Source: Candidatus Margulisiibacteriota bacterium (GTDB lineage Bacteria; Margulisbacteria; Termititenacia; Termititenacales; Termititenacaceae). Taken from it: a DNA stretch of 7,630 bases. Positions 1 to 4,841 of this stretch are shown here, piece by piece. The notes below the pieces were generated by a model. The model was not told the origin of the DNA. It saw only the letters and a program-made list of their open reading frames with translations, and made no database searches. The position numbers and the translations under genes were made by a program. Within the stretch, counting starts at the first letter, position 1, and every line of letters starts with the position of its first letter. The stretch spans positions 1-7,630 of the forward strand of contig JAIRZV010000160.1 of NCBI GenBank assembly GCA_031267055.1. The letters are read 5' to 3'.

Positions 1-1
1 C

Positions 2-109
2 AGAGCGAATATCTTTGCCGCCGCGCGTGGTGGACTCTCACTTAACGTCGGCTACTTCGTAGCCTTGTTAAGTTCGAGCCAGACGCGCTTACGGCAAAAT
101 ATTCGCTCT
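2..109. repeat. Long imperfect inverted repeat, rod-like hairpin 1
   Basis: Positions 2-20 pair with 92-109 over 18 bp, with C13 as the only bulge. The structure continues inward: 23-28 with 83-88 (6 bp), 32-37 with 76-80 (5 bp, A34 bulged), 40-46 with 67-73 (7 bp), and 50-55 with 59-64 (6 bp) closing on a TTC loop. About 42 base pairs lie in 108 nt, far beyond chance. The outer arm contains AATATCTTTGCC (8-19), the reverse complement of a core found in the second hairpin. No convincing ORF fills it. It could be a recombination or transposition substrate, a structured RNA, or a mobile repeat. There is no U-tract on either side, so a simple terminator is unlikely. Confidence 0.8.
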
Positions 110-152
110 ACAAAATATTTACCAAACACAAATCCAATATTTTCCCCCGCTA

Positions 153-242
153 GTTCAGTCCGGCAAATACTTTGCCCGAAGCGAACGTAACCTTCAGTGC
201 TATGCCGTGTTCGCGCGGGCAAAGATATTTGCCGGACTGAAC
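153..242. repeat. Long imperfect inverted repeat, hairpin 2
   Basis: Positions 153-178 pair with 216-242 over 26 bp, with A225 the only bulged base. Positions 181-186 then pair with 209-214 (6 bp), leaving a 22-nt loop at 187-208. Each arm is also locally palindromic (GGCAAA-TAC-TTTGCC at 163-177 or one base earlier, and GGCAAA-GATA-TTTGCC at 218-233), so alternative small hairpins or a cruciform are possible. The right arm carries GGCAAAGATATT (218-229), shared in inverted orientation with hairpin 1. In both hairpins the bulge comes from a one-base deletion in one copy of this core. Function unknown. Confidence 0.85.
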
Positions 243-261
243 GCGAAAACCAACGGTATAG

Positions 262-283
262 GATGCGTTGCATGCAACGCATC
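262..283. repeat. Perfect 22-bp palindrome at the 3' end of the cysteine-protein operon
   Basis: Eleven bases (262-272, starting GATGCGTTGC) are followed directly by their exact reverse complement, centred on GCATGC. Its right edge overlaps the stop codon (283-285) of the minus-strand 93-residue gene. In the minus direction no T-run follows, so it is not a classic intrinsic terminator. A dimeric DNA-binding protein site, an RNA-stabilising hairpin, or part of the same repeat family as the hairpins to its left are alternatives. Confidence 0.8.
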
Positions 284-564
284 TACGACTCACTTACAAA
301 CAACTCATTCGTATTAAAATCCACCTGCAAACCCGTCTGTTCCACTCCGTACCGCCGTGCCAGATCTCGCCAGAAATAGTCTTGCAAATACTCCGCGTCC
401 GCATACGCGAATATCGCCTCGCGGAAATATTTATCCGCCGCTTGAATCGGCGCGTATGGTGGTATGGCATTCGGGCACATAGCCTGCCGCGCACAGGCCG
501 CTTTATTGACTGCTATTTCTAAACTGCGTATGTCGTCGCTGGTTAGTGTGGCGATTGTTTTCAT
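283..564 (-). CDS. 93-residue companion of the cysteine-rich protein, function unknown
   Basis: I chose the ATG at 564 because GGAG (complement of 572-575) lies 7 nt upstream; an in-frame GTG at 588 lacks such a site and would overlap the upstream gene. Only 4 nt separate it from the TAA of the cysteine-rich gene, and its ribosome binding site sits in that gene's last codons, so translation is probably coupled. The protein (MKTIATLTSDDIRSLEI...) is cytoplasmic-looking, with no signal peptide or membrane segment. It has two cysteines near residues 24 and 30 and an aromatic stretch DYFWRDLARRYG (62-73), then a probable beta strand LQVDFNTNELFV (79-90). From memory, this C-terminal pattern (aromatic/W-rich, K/R-Y, then x-F-x-T-x-E-hydrophobic) resembles small proteins annotated as CXXX-repeat peptide modification system proteins. 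That is an untested impression. The gene is real on start-site and operon grounds; its role is unknown. Confidence 0.8.
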   Translation of the reverse strand: MKTIATLTSDDIRSLEIAVNKAACARQAMCPNAIPPYAPIQAADKYFREAIFAYADAEYLQDYFWRDLARRYGVEQTGLQVDFNTNELFVSES

Positions 565-568
565 GGCT

Positions 569-2443
569 TTACTCCGTGCCGTAGCCACTGGTAAATCTGC
601 CGGTAAAATTACTTGTGACCGGACGCGGGTCGTTCGCGCCGGCCGGGTCTGTCCCGTAGCGGCTGGTGTGCGCGCAGCCGTTCAGACAGCCGCTCATGCA
701 GGAGTTGTAACAATTGTTTATGCATACTCCATCGCAAGTATCGCCGCAACCGCCTTTGCAACTGGAAGCACAGCCGGTAGTACAATCCGCGCTACATTCT
801 ATATGGCAGGCGCTGTTACAATCGTTTTCACAGGCAACATTACCGCATGTGCCATCGCATTGCCCGCGGCAGCCACCTGTACAGGAATCACTGCTACAAC
901 CATTAAGGCAGTTGCTAGTACAGCCTTTACTGCAAACTGTAGCCGAGCAGCCATTATTACAGCCGGTATAACAACCATTCTTGCAGGTTGTATCCGAGCA
1001 ACCATTATTGCAGCCGGTATAACAACCATTCTTGCAGGTTGTATCCGAACAGCCATTATTGCAGCCGCTGGCACAGCCGTTTTTACAAACTTCATTCTGA
1101 CAACCATTAGAACAACCGCCACCGCAAGATGTACTACACCCGCCACACTCCACTTTACAAACATTATAACAATCGTTTTCACAGGCGACATTCCCGCATG
1201 TGCCGTCACATTCTGAAGAACAGCCGCTGTCACAGGCACCGGCGCAATAACTGGCACAACGGGAAGCACAACTATTTTTTCCGCAAGTACCAGTACAATT
1301 ATTCGCACACTTATCCTTACATCCACTATAACATTTATTGTTACAGCCATCGGAACATTGAACTGCACATCCTAAATTAAGATTGCCTTTACAAGCTCCT
1401 CCACAATGAGGCGAACAACCTCCTCCGCAATCTGTACTACAATTTGTTGCACAGGTATCACCTCCACACGAACCATAACAAGCACTTGTACAATTTCCAC
1501 CACAACCACCACCGCAGGTGCTTCCACAAGCGTATGTGCAAGCCGATCCACAGTGCGAACCGCAGTTACTACCACAACCAGACGTACAAGCCGAACTACA
1601 ACCACCCGCGCACCCATTTCCACAGTTGTTATCACAACCACCGCCGCAAATAGCCATACAACCAGCGCCGCAGCCGCTGTCGCAAGCATTGCCACAAGTG
1701 CCCGTACAGGTACCGGCGCCGCAACCGCCAGCGCAATTACTGCCGCAGGTTCCTGTGCAGGTAGATGCGCCGCAACCACCATCACAATCACCGCCGCAGG
1801 TTCCCGTACAGGTAGATGTGCCGCAACCACCATCACAATTCCCACCGCAAGTTCCTGTACAAGTGGCATCTCCGCAACCGCCACTACAGGTCGTACCGCA
1901 ATGTCCCGTACAATTATTGCCGCAACCTCGTTGACAAGCATCGGTGCATCCTCCACCGCAACTGTCCCCGCATTGTCCGATACAGGCCGCGGTAGCGCAC
2001 CCCGTCCCGCAACTGCGTGCGCAACCGGACGAGCAGGTAATACCGCATCGCGCATTATTCAGACTATCATCCACCACCTGCCGCACTTCCTCTAAATGTC
2101 TGGCTTTGAGTTTGGTGGACAGAGCTGTTATATTTTCGCCCCAAGGAAAAGTTCCGCTACCGTTATAATTGACTAAGCCCTGCGTGGCTATCCGCAAATC
2201 ATCAAGTTGTCTTTTATTTATCTTGGATTGCCCGGCTATAACATTAGCCACAGCCAGATTTTCATTGGACAGACTGCGATGTGTCCGCTCTGTTTTGAGA
2301 TTTTCTACTGTCTGATTGTAGTCCGCCGCGTAAGCTTCATGGCCGGATAGATAATTTTGTCTGACAGTCAACACCGTGTTTGTCGTCGGTGTTGCGCCGG
2401 TCGCTGTCTCACTGTCCGGCAAGTTGTATTTGTAACGCGCCAT
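569..2443 (-). CDS. Giant CX3C-repeat cysteine/glycine-rich protein, 624 residues
   Basis: The start is the ATG at 2443, 7 nt from an AAGGGGG ribosome binding site (complement of 2451-2457); the ATG at 2449 lies only 1 nt from it. Residues 1-132 form a cysteine-free, polar, partly helical N-terminal region (about 45-130) with no signal peptide. Residues 133-590 contain 111 cysteines: of 110 intervals, 94 are C-x3-C, 14 C-x4-C, one C-x7-C and one C-x2-C. The x residues are mainly Gly, Asn, Ser, Thr, Asp and Ala. Where regular, the unit is 17 residues (Cx3 Cx3 Cx3 Cx4), for example CTGTCGGNCDGGCGTST or CKNGCYTGCNNGCSDTT. A 34-residue cysteine-free tail ends SGYGTE. No family is recognised with confidence. 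Disulfide-crosslinked structural or appendage protein, metal-binding protein, and precursor for cysteine modification all fit. The first gene of a two-gene unit, it is probably repressed by the divergent XRE protein. Confidence 0.93.
   Translation of the reverse strand: MARYKYNLPDSETATGATPTTNTVLTVRQNYLSGHEAYAADYNQTVENLKTERTHRSLSNENLAVANVIAGQSKINKRQLDDLRIATQGLVNYNGSGTFPWGENITALSTKLKARHLEEVRQVVDDSLNNARCGITCSSGCARSCGTGCATAACIGQCGDSCGGGCTDACQRGCGNNCTGHCGTTCSGGCGDATCTGTCGGNCDGGCGTSTCTGTCGGDCDGGCGASTCTGTCGSNCAGGCGAGTCTGTCGNACDSGCGAGCMAICGGGCDNNCGNGCAGGCSSACTSGCGSNCGSHCGSACTYACGSTCGGGCGGNCTSACYGSCGGDTCATNCSTDCGGGCSPHCGGACKGNLNLGCAVQCSDGCNNKCYSGCKDKCANNCTGTCGKNSCASRCASYCAGACDSGCSSECDGTCGNVACENDCYNVCKVECGGCSTSCGGGCSNGCQNEVCKNGCASGCNNGCSDTTCKNGCYTGCNNGCSDTTCKNGCYTGCNNGCSATVCSKGCTSNCLNGCSSDSCTGGCRGQCDGTCGNVACENDCNSACHIECSADCTTGCASSCKGGCGDTCDGVCINNCYNSCMSGCLNGCAHTSRYGTDPAGANDPRPVTSNFTGRFTSGYGTE
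820..862 (-). repeat. Dispersed repeat copy A within the cysteine-rich gene
   Basis: About 43 bp closely matches 1171-1213, 351 bp (117 codons) away. Both copies encode CDGTCGNVACENDC. The near-identity of a non-adjacent segment suggests a larger internal block duplication spanning the 910-1113 array. Confidence 0.85.
910..1113 (-). repeat. 51-bp tandem repeats, C-terminal array of the cysteine-rich gene
   Basis: Four adjacent 51-bp units at 910-960, 961-1011, 1012-1062 and 1063-1113 encode 17-residue modules. The two central units differ at only 2 of 51 positions and encode the same residues (C-KNG-C-YTG-C-NNG-C-SDTT); the flanking units are diverged. This points to recent tandem duplication by slippage or unequal recombination within an older array. 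Confidence 0.9.
1171..1213 (-). repeat. Dispersed repeat copy B within the cysteine-rich gene
   Basis: Partner of 820-862, with a few substitutions (for example caggcgaca against caggcaaca). The CDGTCGNVACENDC peptide is the same, and downstream residues diverge (YNVCKVEC against NSACHIEC). Confidence 0.85.
1698..1901 (-). repeat. 51-bp tandem repeats, N-terminal array of the cysteine-rich gene
   Basis: Four 51-bp units at 1698-1748, 1749-1799, 1800-1850 and 1851-1901 encode modules of the form C-TGT-C-GGN-C-DGG-C-GxST. They share the period and the cysteine register of the other array but not its residue choice or DNA sequence. The two arrays therefore expanded separately from related starting modules. 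Confidence 0.9.
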
Positions 2444-2505
2444 AAACATACCCCCTTGTTTATATTTATAAATAAGCCAACCAAAATAGATAATGGATTA
2501 CTCAA

Positions 2506-2534
2506 AGTATACTATATTATAGTCTTTAAGTCAA
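2506..2534 (-). promoter_or_regulatory. Near-consensus vegetative promoter of the cysteine-rich operon
   Basis: On the minus strand TTGACT (complement of 2529-2534) is followed after exactly 17 bp by TATACT (complement of 2506-2511). This is one mismatch from consensus in each hexamer with ideal spacing. Transcription would start near 2499, giving a leader of about 56 nt before the ATG at 2443. Such a strong promoter usually needs a repressor, and the spacer holds a palindrome (2511-2523). Confidence 0.75.
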
Positions 2535-2556
2535 TAGTCTATAGTAATCATTACTA
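2511..2556. promoter_or_regulatory. Cluster of ACTAT/ATAGT palindromes, probable operators
   Basis: Three exact inverted repeats occur in 46 bp: ACTATA-T-TATAGT (2511-2523), ATAG-T-CTAT (2534-2542) and TAGTAAT-C-ATTACTA (2542-2556). ATAGT recurs at 2519, 2534 and 2541. The first lies between the -10 and -35 boxes of the minus-strand promoter and the others just upstream of its -35. The positions suit repression of the cysteine-rich operon and possibly autoregulation of the divergent XRE gene. The binding protein is inferred from context only. Confidence 0.55.
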
Positions 2557-2592
2557 AAATACGATAAAAATAAATTCATTGCCGGAGCGATT

Positions 2593-2934
2593 ATGGAAGA
2601 CGAACTATTGACCTACATCGGCCAAACAATCCGCACTCTGCGCAAAAAACAAGGTGTGTCTATGGAGTATCTGGCCGACCGCGCTAATATTCACCTCACA
2701 TACCTTGCCCAGATCGAAAAAGGCTCGCGCAATATTTCGGTAAAAACTCTCTGGCAGATCGCCGCGGCTCTCAATATCAAGCCGGTGTCGCTCCTACCGG
2801 AAAACCGCCAGATCAGCGCCCGCGACAATTACCTCAATAGGATCGCGCCGGTTTTAAACAAACTGGAGCCGCAGAAAAAAGAAATCGTCCTGCACATGGT
2901 CAAAGAATTGTCCCTGCAGCTGGCACAGGTTTAA
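2593..2934 (+). CDS. XRE-family helix-turn-helix transcriptional regulator, 113 residues
   Basis: A single HTH domain of the lambda-repressor/Cro (XRE) type covers residues about 7-68. It has the family features: IGQTIRTLRKKQGVSMEYLA for helices 1-2, a recognition helix around HLTYLAQIEKG (34-44), and the closing TLWQIAAALNI and LLPE segments. The remaining ~45 residues (LNRIAPVLNKLEPQKKEIVL...) are predicted helical and may mediate dimerisation; there is no peptidase or ligand domain. GGAG at 2584-2587 lies 5 nt before the ATG. The gene diverges from the cysteine-rich operon across a 149-bp region full of palindromes, so it is most likely that operon's repressor. No clear promoter was identified for it; TAAAAT at 2555-2560 is a weak -10 candidate overlapping the last palindrome. 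Confidence 0.93.
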   Translation: MEDELLTYIGQTIRTLRKKQGVSMEYLADRANIHLTYLAQIEKGSRNISVKTLWQIAAALNIKPVSLLPENRQISARDNYLNRIAPVLNKLEPQKKEIVLHMVKELSLQLAQV

Positions 2935-2975
2935 AACAAAAGAGTACAATAGTAGTTTTTCGACAATATAAAATA

Positions 2976-2984
2976 TGTTAAAAT
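2976..2984 (+). promoter_or_regulatory. Extended -10 promoter element before the 36-codon ORF
   Basis: TG-T-TAAAAT places a predicted transcription start at about 2991, one base before the ATG at 2992. There is no Shine-Dalgarno sequence before that ATG, so the transcript would be leaderless. No good -35 is visible, as is usual for extended -10 promoters. Confidence 0.45.
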
Positions 2985-2991
2985 CAGTATC

Positions 2992-3102
2992 ATGAATAAA
3001 GCCAAAAAGAAAACTGACGAACAATTGAGAAAACAAATCAAGAAAACTGTACAGGATATATTCAAAAAATATGAAGACGTTTTTGTAACCCTGAGCAAGT
3101 AA
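2992..3102 (+). CDS. Small lysine-rich protein, 36 residues, hypothetical
   Basis: The ORF encodes MNKAKKKTDEQLRKQIKK followed by TVQDIFKKYEDVFVTLSK, a charged and probably helical peptide with many lysines and no membrane segment. It starts 57 bp after the XRE gene on the same strand. Translation signals are unusual: no ribosome binding site, but an extended -10 element ends 7 bp before the ATG. No family is recognised. The ORF is short and may be chance, but the composition is protein-like and the promoter placement supports it. Confidence 0.45.
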   Translation: MNKAKKKTDEQLRKQIKKTVQDIFKKYEDVFVTLSK

Positions 3103-3191
3103 TGAAAACACTCATTTCTAGCGAAGCTATCCAATATATCTATGCTGATTATGTTTCTATTTGCGCACAAAAAAATTTGCCGACATTATAG
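3102..3191 (+). CDS. Possible 29-residue ORF overlapping the 36-codon ORF
   Basis: The ATG shares one base with the upstream stop (TAATG), an arrangement typical of translational coupling. The peptide is MKTLISSEAIQYIYADYVSI plus nine residues ending NLPTL. There is no clear ribosome binding site, no recognised family, and a run of seven A's near the end could also mark a frameshifted remnant. Weakly supported. Confidence 0.2.
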   Translation: MKTLISSEAIQYIYADYVSICAQKNLPTL

Positions 3192-3340
3192 AAAACAATT
3201 GACTAAAATCATTGTATATTCCCCAAATACTTTTTAAGCCAAGCAAAGTTTTTATAATTGGAGTTTATTGCGATTTTTGATTTGTGTTTTTCCAGCACAA
3301 GCTGTGGTTTGTTTGGTTTTTCCTCGGAATTGTCGAATTA
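3192..3340. other. AT-rich gap between convergent small ORFs, no gene seen
   Basis: This 149-bp stretch lies between plus-strand ORFs ending at 3191 and a minus-strand ORF ending at 3341. I expected a bidirectional terminator but found only weak stems: ACTTT/AAAGT (3229-3249) followed by T's in the plus direction, and CAGC-ACAA-GCTG near 3292-3303. Neither is convincing. Confidence 0.5.
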
Positions 3341-3475
3341 TTACAAAGCAACGCCCAAGGCTTTGCGAGTCTGTTTGGCCGCAAGGTCTAAAGTTTTCTT
3401 GACCTTAGCGTAAGGAGCAATTGTCATGTTAGTTACAAGTTTTTTTATCATTTTGGCTTTTTGTGTTTCGGTCAT
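3341..3475 (-). CDS. Small basic protein, 44 residues, hypothetical
   Basis: An ATG at 3475 is preceded at 7 nt by AAGGA (complement of 3483-3487), a good ribosome binding site. The product is MTETQKAKMIKKLVTNMTIA continuing PYAKVKKTLDLAAKQTRKAL and GVAL. It has about ten Lys/Arg against two acidic residues, no cysteine and no signal peptide. A short basic helical protein could bind nucleic acid or a partner protein, but no family is recognised. It diverges from ribBA and converges on the small plus-strand ORFs. A plausible promoter lies upstream. Good start signals make it more credible than its length alone suggests. Confidence 0.6.
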   Translation of the reverse strand: MTETQKAKMIKKLVTNMTIAPYAKVKKTLDLAAKQTRKALGVAL

Positions 3476-3506
3476 TGTAATATCCTTTTCTCAAAATACT
3501 ATTGTG

Positions 3507-3534
3507 ATTTTACTCTGTTGCTTATTAAAAACAA
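3507..3534 (-). promoter_or_regulatory. Candidate promoter of the 44-codon ORF
   Basis: On the minus strand TTGTTT (complement of 3529-3534) is followed after 16 bp by TAAAAT (complement of 3507-3512). The predicted start would be near 3500, giving a leader of about 25 nt that includes the ribosome binding site. Confidence 0.45.
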
Positions 3535-3593
3535 GTGCGCGTCTTGCCTCAGCCCCCGCATAACGCAAGGGTTGGTTTTTGTAGTGTGGCTCG

Positions 3594-3602
3594 TGATATA
3601 AT
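3594..3602 (+). promoter_or_regulatory. Extended -10 promoter of ribBA, probably leaderless transcript
   Basis: TG-A-TATAAT is a perfect extended -10 element. Its hexamer ends at 3602, so transcription should start at about 3608-3611, where the ribBA ATG (3611) lies. No Shine-Dalgarno sequence precedes the ATG (the bases are TTTTTCGGT). A poor -35 candidate, TTGGTT (3572-3577), sits at 19 bp spacing. No FMN riboswitch fits in or near this start. Confidence 0.6.
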
Positions 3603-3610
3603 TTTTCGGT

Positions 3611-4810
3611 ATGAGCAAAATAGAACAAGCGATTGCTGAAATCAAACAGGGCAAAATGATCATTGTGGTCGATGACGAAACCCGCGAAAACGAAGGCGAT
3701 GTGGTTTGCGCGGCGGATTTTATCACGCCGGAAAAGATCAATTTCATGATTTCCCAGTGCAAAGGACTGGTTTGCGCGCCGATCACCGCCGAAACAGCCG
3801 CGCGTCTATATATTCAGCCGATGGTGCAAAACAACGAAGACCCTAAAAAAACCGCGTTCACAGTTTCAGTCGACGCGGCGGCCAAACATGGCGTCACGAC
3901 GGGTATTTCCGCGGCGGACAGAGCTGTCACTGCCAGATTGCTGGTCGATCCGCAAGCAACAGCCGCGGATTTCAACCGCCCGGGGCATATTTTCCCGCTG
4001 ATCGCCAAGCCGGGCGGAGTGTTGCGCCGCGTCGGTCATACCGAGGCCGCTATCGATCTGGCGCTGTACGCCGGTTTGTCTCCGGCGGCGGTTATTTGCG
4101 AGATTATCAAACCCGACGGGACTATGGCGCGCCTGGACGATTTGCGCGTTTTTGCCGCGGAGCAGCAATTAAATATTTACACTGTGCGCGATTTGATCGA
4201 ATACAGTCTGCGCCAGAATATTTTGGTTGAGCGCACCGAAGAAGTGCAATTGCCGACCACGCACGGTGTTTTCAAGGCTGTCGGTTTTCGCGAAAAAAAT
4301 TCCGGCCATGAGCATCTCGCTTTGCTCAAAGGCGAGGTCGGCGGTGAGGATGTGCTGACGCGTGTGCATTCTGAGTGTTTGACCGGCGATGTGTTCGGCT
4401 CTCTGCGTTGCGACTGCGGCGTGCAGCTGGAGCGCGCGCTGGCGGCTATCGAAAAAGCAGGCCGTGGCATTCTGCTCTATATGAAACAAGAAGGCCGCGG
4501 CATCGGTCTGGTCAATAAATTGAAAGCCTACAAATTGCAGGAAGAAGGCCGCGATACGGTGGAGGCCAATGAAGAGCTGGGTTTCCCGGCAGACCTGCGC
4601 GATTACGGCATCGGTGCGCAGATTTTGGCGAGTCTGGGCGTGCGCTCCATACGCCTGCTGACCAATAACCCCAAAAAAATTGTCGGCCTCGAAGGTTATG
4701 GTATCAAGATCACTGGCCGCGAACCGCTGATCATTGAGCCGACCCAGCACAATCACAAATATTTAGATGCGAAAAAAAGAAAACTCGGGCATTTATTAGG
4801 CCAAAGTTGA
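3611..4810 (+). CDS. ribBA: RibBA: 3,4-dihydroxy-2-butanone-4-phosphate synthase / GTP cyclohydrolase II
   Basis: This cytoplasmic bifunctional enzyme makes both riboflavin precursors: DHBP from ribulose 5-phosphate, and the pyrimidine precursor from GTP. Residues 1 to about 203 are the RibB domain: DDETRENEGD (21-30) carries the acidic metal-binding residues, with FTVSVD (83-88), HGVTTGISAADRA (93-105), RPGHIFPL (123-130) and GGVLRRVGHTEAAIDL (135-150). Residues about 204-399 are the RibA domain: zinc ligands Cys256, Cys267 and Cys269 in SECLTGDVFGSLRCDCG, the GTP-site MKQEGRGIGL (291-300), catalytic DLRDYGIGAQIL (328-339) and LTNNPKK (350-356). The length of 399 residues is normal for fused RibBA and both domains look intact. 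The start follows a perfect extended -10 without a ribosome binding site. Other rib genes are not in view. Confidence 0.97.
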   Translation: MSKIEQAIAEIKQGKMIIVVDDETRENEGDVVCAADFITPEKINFMISQCKGLVCAPITAETAARLYIQPMVQNNEDPKKTAFTVSVDAAAKHGVTTGISAADRAVTARLLVDPQATAADFNRPGHIFPLIAKPGGVLRRVGHTEAAIDLALYAGLSPAAVICEIIKPDGTMARLDDLRVFAAEQQLNIYTVRDLIEYSLRQNILVERTEEVQLPTTHGVFKAVGFREKNSGHEHLALLKGEVGGEDVLTRVHSECLTGDVFGSLRCDCGVQLERALAAIEKAGRGILLYMKQEGRGIGLVNKLKAYKLQEEGRDTVEANEELGFPADLRDYGIGAQILASLGVRSIRLLTNNPKKIVGLEGYGIKITGREPLIIEPTQHNHKYLDAKKRKLGHLLGQS

Positions 4811-4841
4811 TTTTTTTCAATCTTATAAAAAGGAGAAAAAT

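Noticed and set aside
40..73. Possible integron attC site: ACTTAAC (40-46) and GTTAAGT (67-73) fit the RYYYAAC and GTTRRRY core patterns
   Set aside because: The interval is only 34 bp, too short for attC, and the pair sits inside a longer stem rather than at its base. Hairpin 2 ends in GTTCAGT/ACTGAAC, the wrong arrangement.
52..282. 76-codon minus-strand ORF across the hairpin region
   Set aside because: It lies over both hairpins, so its sequence is dictated by inverted repeats. No ribosome binding site or protein-like pattern is visible.
910..1113. CRISPR-like regular repeats
   Set aside because: The units are contiguous 51-bp copies without unique spacers, and they encode in-frame protein modules.
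464..1216. Long plus-strand open frame (about 250 codons) antisense to the cysteine-rich gene, with a similar one at 1406-2095
   Set aside because: The cysteine and glycine codons and the repeat period keep several other frames free of stops. The products are Thr/Ala/Ile-rich low-complexity translations without ribosome binding sites.
799..2055. Alternative minus-strand frames (799-1368 and 1372-2055) inside the cysteine-rich gene
   Set aside because: They are frame shadows of the same repeats, Val/Ala/Ile-rich, and lack start signals. The CX3 frame has the promoter, ribosome binding site and coupled downstream gene.
569..2443. Metallothionein assignment for the cysteine-rich protein
   Set aside because: Metallothioneins are small and use CxC/CxxC clusters. 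This protein is ten times longer with C-x3-C spacing and no CxC, so only a generic metal-binding possibility is kept.
3229..3254. Intrinsic terminator ACTTT...AAAGT followed by T's
   Set aside because: The stem is only 5 A/T-dominated base pairs with no G+C-rich core, too weak to call.
3476..3610. FMN riboswitch upstream of ribBA
   Set aside because: The stretch is only about 135 bp, shows no conserved RFN-element motifs, and the likely transcription start leaves essentially no leader.
4169..4756. Antisense ORF of about 195 codons within ribBA, and antisense ORFs at 5196-5840 and 6594-7187 within the exported protein gene
   Set aside because: They are shadows of well-supported sense genes, without ribosome binding sites or recognisable products.
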